Assembly: GCA_039814545.1 (NCBI GenBank) | Contig: JBCCBB010000081.1 | Span: 1-12,640, forward strand | Direction of reading: 5' to 3' | DNA from: CALBPI01 sp039814545 | GTDB taxonomy: Bacteria > Pseudomonadota > Gammaproteobacteria > Steroidobacterales > Woeseiaceae | DNA length: 12,640 nucleotides | In this document: positions 1 through 6,623 of the stretch, one piece after another | Numbering within the stretch: position 1 is the stretch's first letter | How the letters are laid out: every line of letters begins with the position of its first letter | Program-made: the position numbers and the translations under genes | The notes under the pieces: model-generated | Seen by the model: only the letters and a program-made list of their open reading frames with translations | What the model was told of the DNA's origin: nothing | Databases searched by the model: none

Positions 1-33
1 AGGTCGGCGGTTCGATCCCGCCTAGCTCCACCA
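1..33 (+). tRNA. tRNA-Ala, 3' part only (probably GGC anticodon)
   Basis: Only the variable loop, T arm and acceptor 3' strand lie in the window. The T stem GGCGG/CCGCC encloses the loop TTCGATC, followed by TAGCTCC, discriminator A and an encoded CCA ending at 33. From memory, the 3' part closely resembles enterobacterial tRNA-Ala(GGC), whose acceptor 5' strand GGGGCTA pairs with TAGCTCC. The anticodon lies before base 1, so the amino-acid assignment rests on the 3' half alone. It is probably co-transcribed with the tRNA-Glu that starts 31 bases downstream. Confidence 0.72.
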
Positions 34-64
34 GATTCTCCGGCAAGCCGAGACACAGTTCCGG

Positions 65-140
65 GTCCCCTTCGTCTAGAGGCCTAGGACACCGCCCTTT
101 CACGGCGGTAACAGGGGTTCGAATCCCCTAGGGGACGCCA
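65..140 (+). tRNA. tRNA-Glu (anticodon TTC)
   Basis: This is a complete 76-base tRNA. The acceptor stem GTCCCCT (65-71) pairs with AGGGGAC (130-136), with discriminator G137 and CCA encoded at 138-140. The anticodon stem CCGCC/GGCGG (92-96 and 104-108) encloses the loop CTTTCAC, with anticodon TTC at 99-101. The T loop is GTTCGAATC-like. It reads GAA/GAG codons and is the second gene of a tRNA-Ala/tRNA-Glu unit whose promoter must lie upstream of the window. Confidence 0.97.
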
Positions 141-145
141 TCTTG

Positions 146-176
146 AAAATCCCGCCTTTGTGGCGGGATTTTTTTT
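146..176 (+). terminator. Intrinsic terminator of the tRNA operon
   Basis: A perfect 11-base inverted repeat (146-156 with 162-172, core TCCCGCC/GGCGGGA) encloses a five-base loop TTTGT and runs into eight T residues (169-176). It begins six bases after the tRNA-Glu CCA end. This is a textbook Rho-independent terminator, and the A tract on its left lets it work weakly in the other direction as well. Confidence 0.93.
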
Positions 177-305
177 GGCGAATTGACACACCCACCCCAG
201 CACCCCACGAGACCGCCTGCGCGAGGCGCAACACCAATCGTCTTTACCGTTTGCAGACGTCCATCGATTTTGTTTTCCTCAAGGTAGCGTGTGCGGGCGA
301 CCGAC

Positions 306-310
306 AAGGA
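306..310 (+). promoter_or_regulatory. Ribosome-binding site fixing the start at 321
   Basis: AAGGA lies ten bases before ATG321. It favours that ATG over the in-frame GTG at 291, which has only a weaker AAGG-containing stretch before it and would add ten polar residues ahead of the signal sequence. Confidence 0.55.
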
Positions 311-320
311 CTCGACAATC

Positions 321-998
321 ATGGACACTACGCGAGCCACTGCTGCCATCGTCTTGGCCATCGCTTTGAGTATCGGATGCGGGGCCAAAGCCGACAATGG
401 AGATTCCCGATACGTTATTGCCAGCTATGGCGACGGCAACATCAACGAAATGCCAAACGACGTTGCGTTTCTCCTCTTCGCGCAAACCGTCGCACCAGCA
501 AACCGAACACCGAAGCTCGAAGACCCAGATTTGGGAGCCTACCTTCTGGCTCGGATGCTCGAATTGCGGCCGGAATATGGCGGCGTTGCATCACTCCCCG
601 CGAGTGATCGTCAACGGGTCTTCGAGCTGCAACTTGCGTTGCATGACGCCTCGGTGAAGATCGAAACTGCTGCGCGGGACATTCAGAGCACAGTCTATTG
701 TGACAGCGCGATCACAGCGATGAGCTCCGAAGAAATCCTGGATCGGCTCCTATTGATTGACGAGGCACCCGTTCAAACTGCAGGTGCTTTGCTTAAGCAA
801 ATGAAGCAACGCCTCGATCCCACGGATCGGCAGAGATTTGAGGGGAACCTCATCGAGAAAATTCCGGGCGGATACAGCTATACGCGGATCGACAATCGTT
901 ATTTCATTGAGCCAGAAATGATCGGGCTTACGGAGACACAACGCATCCAGTACTTGATCGAGATGTTTGATGCGTCTTGCAAAGCCTCTGGCGGCTAG
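321..998 (+). CDS. Exported or lipid-anchored protein of unknown function
   Basis: This 225-residue protein is not one I recognise. The first 24 residues look like a secretion signal with a long hydrophobic stretch, ending in LSIGCGAKA. The S-I-G-C sequence fits the loose lipoprotein cleavage pattern, giving Cys21 as a possible lipidation site, although serine at -3 is uncommon; Sec cleavage after AKA is the alternative. The mature part is mostly helical in character, with two further cysteines (in TVYCDSA and near the C-terminus in DASCKASG) that could form a periplasmic disulfide. ATG321 is chosen for its upstream AAGGA. The gene follows the tRNA terminator and converges on the esterase gene at 1027. 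It is visibly poorer in GC than its neighbours (28 of 60 bases at 901-960 by hand count), which may mean recent acquisition. Confidence 0.78.
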   Translation: MDTTRATAAIVLAIALSIGCGAKADNGDSRYVIASYGDGNINEMPNDVAFLLFAQTVAPANRTPKLEDPDLGAYLLARMLELRPEYGGVASLPASDRQRVFELQLALHDASVKIETAARDIQSTVYCDSAITAMSSEEILDRLLLIDEAPVQTAGALLKQMKQRLDPTDRQRFEGNLIEKIPGGYSYTRIDNRYFIEPEMIGLTETQRIQYLIEMFDASCKASGG

Positions 999-1026
999 AA
1001 GAAACGCGTTAGAAAGACGCCGCTCA

Positions 1027-2043
1027 TCAAGGCAACAGTGAAGCAAACAACGCCGCACCGCCATCAAGAATGGTGGTGATGTCGGCGGTGCTGTAACCCA
1101 CGTGCGTGGTCGCACCCGCAACGAAAAAGAACTCGTTCTGCACACCAGCGGCATCGGCTGCGGGCACGACGTCACAAGATCCGAAACCGATTATCGGAAA
1201 GCCACCGAGGTCGCCGGTGCCCATACCGCAAGGAACGACGGCGTCGAACTCTTCGTGGGCCGCGTAGAACGGTACGGTCTTGTCATCCACCCAGCTCAAA
1301 TCACCGATCGCTCCCGATACCGAAAGCACCCCCTGCACCTCTGACGAGTACTGGCCCGCATTAGCCGAGCTGTTGCCATCCAGGCCACCCTTTGTCGCGA
1401 GCCAAGCTTCAACGCCGGGCGTCAGCGAGTCTGATTCATCGAGCACGCCGGCCGTGAGCGCCAACACGGCGCCCGCTGAGACCCCAGCCGCGAACACAAA
1501 CTCACCATCGGTGCCATAGGTGTCCGCCGTGGCCGCGTCCTCGCGGAAGAAGCGCACGGCGGCTTTGAGGTCGTGTACCGGTTGCAGAATGGCAATGGTG
1601 GCCGCATCGGCGTCCGCGGGCTGCGTTTGCAAGAGTCGGTAGTCGATGGTCGCTGCCACATAGCCGCGCAGCGCGAAATCAATGGCGAGATCACGCAGAT
1701 CACTGCGCACACCTGAGACGAAGGCGCCACCGAAGGCCAGCAAGACCACGGGACGGTCCGTCTCCGTGTCATCGGCCGGCGTGTAAATGTCCATGAGGAG
1801 CAGCTCCAGCGTCTGCTCACGCTCGCCGGCACCGAAGGGGACGGCCTGCGTCTCGACAAAGCCCGTAAATACGCGGTCCACGTAACGCGTCCCCGTTGGT
1901 GGCGGTGTTCCGCCGCCTGTAGGCGGTGGCGCGCTGCCGCCCCCGCCACCGCCGCCGCCACAGCCCGCAAGGGCAAGGCACAGGCTGGCCGCGAATACAC
2001 TAAAGAGATGGCGCCGCCGGGTTCTCAGGAGAAGTCGGGTCAT
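1027..2043 (-). CDS. Lipoprotein alpha/beta-hydrolase (carboxylesterase-like)
   Basis: This 338-residue protein begins with an arginine-rich n-region and hydrophobic stretch ending in the lipobox LAGC, so Cys28 should be lipidated and the enzyme displayed on a membrane. A flexible linker follows (eight glycines, then PPPTGGGT repeats, about residues 29-52). The rest is an alpha/beta-hydrolase resembling carboxylesterases of the acetyl-esterase/BD-FAE type. The nucleophile Ser189 sits in GVSAG; Asp267 (EEFDAVVP) and His314 (ATTHVGY) are the likely remaining triad residues. The oxyanion motif is FGGAF at 104-108, where most relatives have HGG, a notable substitution. AGGA lies about eight bases before the ATG. 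Substrate cannot be told from the sequence; short-chain esters or a polyester fragment are possible. It stands alone, divergent from zapG. Confidence 0.87.
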   Translation of the reverse strand: MTRLLLRTRRRHLFSVFAASLCLALAGCGGGGGGGGSAPPPTGGGTPPPTGTRYVDRVFTGFVETQAVPFGAGEREQTLELLLMDIYTPADDTETDRPVVLLAFGGAFVSGVRSDLRDLAIDFALRGYVAATIDYRLLQTQPADADAATIAILQPVHDLKAAVRFFREDAATADTYGTDGEFVFAAGVSAGAVLALTAGVLDESDSLTPGVEAWLATKGGLDGNSSANAGQYSSEVQGVLSVSGAIGDLSWVDDKTVPFYAAHEEFDAVVPCGMGTGDLGGFPIIGFGSCDVVPAADAAGVQNEFFFVAGATTHVGYSTADITTILDGGAALFASLLP

Positions 2044-2116
2044 GGTGGGATCCTGCCTTGGAATGAAGTCATGCTAGACCATACGGATGCCCCGTGATGT
2101 GAAACTTTTTCCACTC

Positions 2117-2144
2117 TTGGCACACCCAAAGTAACTGGTATGCT
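2117..2144 (+). promoter_or_regulatory. Probable sigma-70 promoter for zapG
   Basis: A -35 TTGGCA (2117-2122) and a -10 TATGCT (2139-2144) are separated by 16 bases. The -10 is preceded by TGG, giving an extended TGn -10 element. Transcription would start near 2151, leaving a leader of about 35 bases before the zapG ATG. It lies in the divergent gap between the esterase and zapG. Confidence 0.5.
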
Positions 2145-2185
2145 CGACTCGAGCTTCTGGACCGCGCCGACAACGGAGATCTGCA

Positions 2186-2875
2186 ATGTCCGCGACGATG
2201 GCCATCGTTCTTGCCCTGTTTTGTCTCGCCTCTGGCGGCTTGTTGGGTTTCCTCATCGGGCGCGGCGGCGCAAGCACCGAAGCCAAGCGCGCCGAGGCAC
2301 TCGAAGAGGAGTTTTCAGACTACCGACGCAACGTCACCGAGCATTTCGGCGAAACGGCCGAGCACTTCCGCAATATCGGCCGCCAGTACCGCGACCTCTA
2401 CGACCACATGGCCAGCGGCGCAGATGCACTCTGTAACGACGATGACCGCGCACGCCTTGCGTTTCCAAGCCTGCGCGCGATTGAAGGCGTGGCGGCCACG
2501 ACCGTCGCAAGCGTCGCGGCTGCCGCTGACAGTACGTCCGCGGAACCCGCCGACACCGAGACGCCCGAGACACGTCTAGGGGCAGAGGCAACCGAAACCG
2601 CGGAAGCCGCCGCCGACGTCGCGCCGAGCGCCGCTGATGACGCGGAGACCATCGAAGACGCGATCACGGTGGATGTCGAGGTCGAAGTGATCGACGACGA
2701 GCCCGAGGACTCGGCTGTTTCCGAGACAGAGACAGAGCTAAAGTCGGAAACAGACGCGGAGATCGAAGCCACCGCCGATGATGACGCGGCGTCTGAGTCC
2801 GAACCTGAGGCCGCAGCAGGCGACGATGCGGCGAAAGCCGACCCCGAAACGCTGCGCAAAGCCGGCGCCACCTGA
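2186..2875 (+). CDS. zapG: Inner-membrane cell-envelope protein ZapG/YhcB (DUF1043) with acidic tail
   Basis: YhcB/ZapG proteins are small N-terminally anchored inner-membrane proteins that help coordinate division and envelope synthesis in gammaproteobacteria. Residues 5-25 form one transmembrane helix with a GGLLGFLIG end. Residues about 33-83 are the family's helical, coiled-coil-prone core, with the characteristic run F-x-x-Y-x-x-x-V-x-x-HF-x-x-TA followed by YRDLYDHMASGADALC. After about residue 100 the protein departs from the family norm: E. coli YhcB is about 132 residues, whereas this one has 229, the extra being an Ala/Glu/Asp/Thr-rich, strongly acidic and probably disordered tail. 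GGAG at 2175-2178 lies seven bases before the ATG. A terminator follows at 2898, so the gene is probably a single transcription unit. The family assignment is firm; the tail's role is unknown. Confidence 0.9.
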   Translation: MSATMAIVLALFCLASGGLLGFLIGRGGASTEAKRAEALEEEFSDYRRNVTEHFGETAEHFRNIGRQYRDLYDHMASGADALCNDDDRARLAFPSLRAIEGVAATTVASVAAAADSTSAEPADTETPETRLGAEATETAEAAADVAPSAADDAETIEDAITVDVEVEVIDDEPEDSAVSETETELKSETDAEIEATADDDAASESEPEAAAGDDAAKADPETLRKAGAT

Positions 2876-2897
2876 CACTGCCCATCCACTCGACCTG

Positions 2898-2932
2898 AAC
2901 CCCTGCGCCCGAATGCGGTCTCAGGGGTTTTC
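2898..2932 (+). terminator. Intrinsic terminator after zapG
   Basis: AACCCCTG (2898-2905) pairs with CAGGGGTT (2922-2929) and continues into TTTT. The 16-base loop contains a short secondary CGC/GCG pairing. It lies 22 bases after the zapG stop. The short T tract makes it weaker than the tRNA terminator. The next gene's ribosome-binding site starts only a few bases later, so some read-through into it is plausible. Confidence 0.6.
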
Positions 2933-2947
2933 GGTGCAAGGCGAATC

Positions 2948-4414
2948 ATGATTTCAATGCACTTTCTCGCGCTGTCTTGGCGCCGGGCGTCGATCCTTGT
3001 CTTGGGTTCACTGTGCTACGCCGCAGCGGGTGCCGAAGACACCCACAAGCTCACGTTCCTGCCGCAGACGGGCGTGGTCACACTCGGATTTGCAGACCGG
3101 AGCGGTGAAGTCCTGGCACTTGCCGGGCGCGACGACTCAGGCGCCCCGCGCATCGCATTCCTCACGGCCGACGACCCAGGCACGACGATCATCGAACGCG
3201 CACTGCCCGAGGATGCCGTGGCCATCGACGCGGGCCCGAATGGCACGGGCGACGCGCTCTTCGTGCTTTGCGCAGACCGCATCGAACGGCTCGATACGCT
3301 CGATGGCGCCTACACGCCGCTCGCCAACGTCGAAAGCCTCTACCGCGGCCGCTCGTTCGCACCACTCACCTCCTCGCTCGACATCGCGCAGGACATCGAT
3401 GGCGATGACGACAGCGAGATTCTTGTACAAGGATTCGATGAGCTGGCCGTCATTAGTGGCGACGCCTACTCAACTGTGACGCTGCTCAATCTGCCCAGTA
3501 TTCGCCGGAGCTTTGAGCGGGCACAGAACTACCGCCCCGTACGAACAGCACCTGCCCGAATCGAGACTCAGGCTGCTGTTGTCGCCGTCCGCGGCGACGA
3601 CCTGTTGCGCTTCGACCTTACGGGCACCGAGGACACCGTCGCGGCGCAAACTCAGGCTCTAGGACTCGAGCTCAGCAGCGAGCGCGACATCGAGCGCTTC
3701 TACAACGGCGACCCGGAGCTTGACCAGCGCGACGTCACCCTGCGCGAGCCCGAGCTGCTCTCCGATATCAACGGGGATGACCTGCCCGATCTCGTGACGC
3801 TTGAGACCATCAGCACGGGTGTGTTCGACAAGCAGACCACCTACCGAATCCACCTCGCACGACCCGACCTGAGCTTCGACACGACGCCCGACACCGTGAT
3901 TTCAAGCAAGGGTTACCAGTTCTACATTCGCAAGGTACAGCTCGAAGAAGGCCGTGCCGCCATCGTATCTCCGGGCGTGCGCATTGGTGTTCGCACCATC
4001 ATCGGCGCCCTGTTCTCGCGCTCGGTGACGCTCGACATCACCGTGCACACCGCCGACGAGGCAGGCGTCATCGCCGCAGAACCTTCCGCCGAGATCCGCG
4101 CCAAGGTGCGCTTTGACTTTGGCAGCGGCCAGGTGGAATTTCCCACCGTCGAGTTCGGCGACCTCGATGGCGACGGGCGCCAGGACCTGATCCTCAAACG
4201 CGGCCGCGACAAGCTCGGCTGGCGCCGCAACCTGGGCGACGGCCGGTTCGAGCGTCGCGATACCGGCATTGAGCTGCGTGCGCCCAAAAACGGCAGCAAC
4301 GTGTTCGCCGCAGACCTCGACGGCGACGGCAATGACGAGATTATCGTGCGTTACGACATGCAGGACGGTGAAGACCTGCGGCGCACGCTGCGCGTCGCCA
4401 ATCCCGGGCCTTAA
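2948..4414 (+). CDS. Secreted FG-GAP/VCBS-repeat protein (putative beta-propeller)
   Basis: This 488-residue protein has a Sec signal peptide, with likely cleavage after AAAGA at residue 29. Four calcium-loop motifs of the FG-GAP/VCBS type are visible: DIDGDDDSE (149-157), DINGDDLPD (273-281), DLDGDGRQD (405-413) and DLDGDGNDE (456-464). Each is followed by hydrophobic beta-strand residues (ILV, LV, LIL, IIV), as in blades of calcium-stabilised beta-propellers. No catalytic domain or membrane anchor is seen, so it is probably a periplasmic or extracellular binding or scaffold protein; the ligand cannot be told. AAGG at 2938-2941 supports the ATG at 2948; an in-frame ATG nine bases later is possible. 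Its stop codon overlaps that of the opposite-strand nuclease gene in the palindrome TTAA. Confidence 0.83.
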   Translation: MISMHFLALSWRRASILVLGSLCYAAAGAEDTHKLTFLPQTGVVTLGFADRSGEVLALAGRDDSGAPRIAFLTADDPGTTIIERALPEDAVAIDAGPNGTGDALFVLCADRIERLDTLDGAYTPLANVESLYRGRSFAPLTSSLDIAQDIDGDDDSEILVQGFDELAVISGDAYSTVTLLNLPSIRRSFERAQNYRPVRTAPARIETQAAVVAVRGDDLLRFDLTGTEDTVAAQTQALGLELSSERDIERFYNGDPELDQRDVTLREPELLSDINGDDLPDLVTLETISTGVFDKQTTYRIHLARPDLSFDTTPDTVISSKGYQFYIRKVQLEEGRAAIVSPGVRIGVRTIIGALFSRSVTLDITVHTADEAGVIAAEPSAEIRAKVRFDFGSGQVEFPTVEFGDLDGDGRQDLILKRGRDKLGWRRNLGDGRFERRDTGIELRAPKNGSNVFAADLDGDGNDEIIVRYDMQDGEDLRRTLRVANPGP

Positions 4415-6612
4415 TCTGGTCCCTCAGACTCGAGCACGAAACGCCGTTCGTTGATGTGCTGCAACAAGCCTGCGGCCGCTTCCGCGTCGCACAAGGCCCG
4501 ATGGTGTCGATCGAGCGCGATGTCGAGATCCGCGCACAAGGACTTCAGGCTGTAGGAGGCGTGCCCGGGGAACAGGCGCCGCATCGTGGCGCAGGTGCAG
4601 AGTTTGGGCATCCGGAACGGCGAGCCCAGGCGTCGAAACTCACGACTGATAAACCCGTAGTCGAACTCCACGTTGTGCGCGACAAAGATGGCGCCTTCAA
4701 GGAACTCCGCAAACGATGATGCGATATCGGCAAAACGAGGCGCATCCGCCACCATGGCGTCAGAGATGCCTGTCAGGCGCGTGATCGACGCCGGAATCCG
4801 TCGGTCGGGCTGAATCAGCGTCTGGAACCGATCCACGACCTCTCCGCCAACAACACGCACCGCGCCGATTTCAGTCACGCGGTGATGATCGCCGCGCCCG
4901 CCCGTGGTCTCAACGTCCACAACGACGTAGGGCTGCTCCGGATCGACAAACCACTCGACGCGCAAGACGTCGGCCTGCAAACCCGCCGCGCGCAACTGTT
5001 CGATGCGCAGCAGCTGGTTGCGACGCAGCTGATCACCGGAAGCCTTGACCTCAACGAAACGCAGGCCCGAATCGGCAACCAGCAGGTCCGGGAAACCATG
5101 GGCGCTGCGAAAGTCGCGCGCGAGATCGCGCAGAATCTGTACAACACCCTGCGAATCGCCGAGTCGCGCCAACGCAAATACACCATCAAGCGTCGGTGCG
5201 TGCCATCGGAATATGGCATTCGCCTCACCGTGGAAACGCGTGGCCGTGGCAACGAGTTGTCGCTGTAATCCTCGGCCCGTCGAGCACACCTCGAGGATGC
5301 GTTCAATGGCCGGCTGCTGTTGCGCGTAGAAGCTGCCGTCGTCGAGGCCCGCAGGCAATGCGTCGAACGGCGAATGGCGGGCATCCGCCGCCTCACCGAA
5401 CAGCAGGTCCCAAAACACGAGCCCGAACAGCGTCCGCCACAACGTGTTCTCGGCGCGCCAGGCCTCGTGCCCCCGCCGGGCAAACCACGCCACGACCGCA
5501 CGCTCGGGGCTATCGCTGACCGCCTGATCGAGACGAATGCAATCGGCCTCGCGTAAGACGTCTGTGAGCGTCGAGGTGCGCTTGCCACCAAACTGGCGCG
5601 CATAGAGGTCCTGCGCGAACAGCCACTCCTCGTCACTGCGCGGTGTGTCGAGACAGCTCTCAAGGACGTCGCGCGCGGCGTCCTTGTGACCCGCTCGCAG
5701 CAACAGCCGCACCTGCCGCTCGAGACAGTGTGCCGTGGCGCCCCGCCGATACACGGCGAGCGCGTCATCGGTGCGCGTCTGTTGTTCGAGCGCACGGCCC
5801 AGGCGCTCGGCCAACGCATCAGCATGCAGGGCACCCGTCGCCGAGACGGGTTCGGGCCAACGCCCCAGCTCTCGCACCAGCGCATCAACAGCGGGCGCGC
5901 CCAGTGCACGAAGGCGCGCCTTGCGACTTGCATAGAACCAGGTCTCGGTGGCGTCTTCGCGCGACGCGAAACGAGGTTCGTAGGTCGCATCGTGCGCGTT
6001 TGTGCGCACGATACCCAGGTCACGCATCGTAAATCGCAGCGTACCCTGCTGGACGTTCCCGAAGAACAAGAACAAGAGATAGCCCGCGACGTCCGTCTGG
6101 CGCTGAACCACCCAACGCGAACGATCGAGCGTCTGCACAAAGCGCGTCGCACCCACGGCCTCTCGCGCATGCGCCATTAGTTCGGCTTTGCGCAAAGACC
6201 GACGCAGACCGGGTGACACCCGATCGAGTGCGGCACGCAGGTCCGCGCAGGACAGGGCCGGCAAGACGTCTTCGAAATCCTTCACGTCTGGCCGCGCGGC
6301 CAGACGGGCGCGGATTAGCCTGTCGATCAGGGGCTCGGCCGGCCCCAGTTCCGGGTAGTCGAGCTTGCCGACGCCCAGCACACTGCCTTTACGATTCACG
6401 AGCCGCACATACAGACACTGCGCCGCGTGCGGCAACCCGCGAAAGACCTCCAGAAAGTCCCGGTCTTCGGCGCGCAGGGCGTGCGCGTAATGCTGCTCGA
6501 CGAATGAGAGCATCTCCACGAAATGCGTGTGGTAGTAGAACTGCGGCAGCTCGCGAAACGTGCGCGGCCGGGCCACGACGTCTGATCGCGATTCTGCGGG
6601 TTGTTCGGGCAC
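4411..6612 (-). CDS. FAN1-type VRR-NUC nuclease fused to a DEDDh (DnaQ-like) 3'-5' exonuclease
   Basis: This single 733-residue frame contains two complete nucleases. Residues 1 to about 558 match bacterial FAN1, a structure-specific nuclease for DNA interstrand-crosslink repair, in length and features. There is an N-terminal helical DNA-binding region (FYYHTHFVEML, then QCLYVRLVNRKGSVL), a TPR-like helical region (about 265-460) and a VRR-NUC domain with PD at 508-509, E521-V-K523 and a QLRRNQ helix (528-533), all as needed for PD-(D/E)xK catalysis. After a very short linker, residues 562-720 form a DEDDh exonuclease of the DNA polymerase epsilon-subunit type: D566 and E568 (VVVDVETT), D651 (HNVEFD), then H704 and D709 (HRALCD). 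Nothing catalytic is missing. The start is a GTG with no in-frame alternative upstream and a weak ribosome-binding site, 11 bases after the formylglutathione hydrolase stop, so translational coupling is likely. Confidence 0.9.
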   Translation of the reverse strand: MPEQPAESRSDVVARPRTFRELPQFYYHTHFVEMLSFVEQHYAHALRAEDRDFLEVFRGLPHAAQCLYVRLVNRKGSVLGVGKLDYPELGPAEPLIDRLIRARLAARPDVKDFEDVLPALSCADLRAALDRVSPGLRRSLRKAELMAHAREAVGATRFVQTLDRSRWVVQRQTDVAGYLLFLFFGNVQQGTLRFTMRDLGIVRTNAHDATYEPRFASREDATETWFYASRKARLRALGAPAVDALVRELGRWPEPVSATGALHADALAERLGRALEQQTRTDDALAVYRRGATAHCLERQVRLLLRAGHKDAARDVLESCLDTPRSDEEWLFAQDLYARQFGGKRTSTLTDVLREADCIRLDQAVSDSPERAVVAWFARRGHEAWRAENTLWRTLFGLVFWDLLFGEAADARHSPFDALPAGLDDGSFYAQQQPAIERILEVCSTGRGLQRQLVATATRFHGEANAIFRWHAPTLDGVFALARLGDSQGVVQILRDLARDFRSAHGFPDLLVADSGLRFVEVKASGDQLRRNQLLRIEQLRAAGLQADVLRVEWFVDPEQPYVVVDVETTGGRGDHHRVTEIGAVRVVGGEVVDRFQTLIQPDRRIPASITRLTGISDAMVADAPRFADIASSFAEFLEGAIFVAHNVEFDYGFISREFRRLGSPFRMPKLCTCATMRRLFPGHASYSLKSLCADLDIALDRHHRALCDAEAAAGLLQHINERRFVLESEGPD

Positions 6613-6623
6613 GCTACGGGGAC

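Noticed and set aside
65..140. tRNA-Glu as the attachment site of an integrated element
   Set aside because: I found no second copy of the tRNA 3' end, no integrase and no phage or plasmid genes. Only the low GC of the next gene hints at transfer.
183..211. TTGACA at 183-188 as a promoter for the gene at 321
   Set aside because: The sequence 16 to 18 bases downstream is C-rich with no -10-like hexamer, and the perfect -35 match occurs by chance often enough.
2398..2949. 183-codon serine-rich open frame on the minus strand
   Set aside because: It lies opposite zapG, and its Ser/Ala content is the reverse-complement shadow of the Asp/Glu/Ala tail codons. It has no ribosome-binding site or domain.
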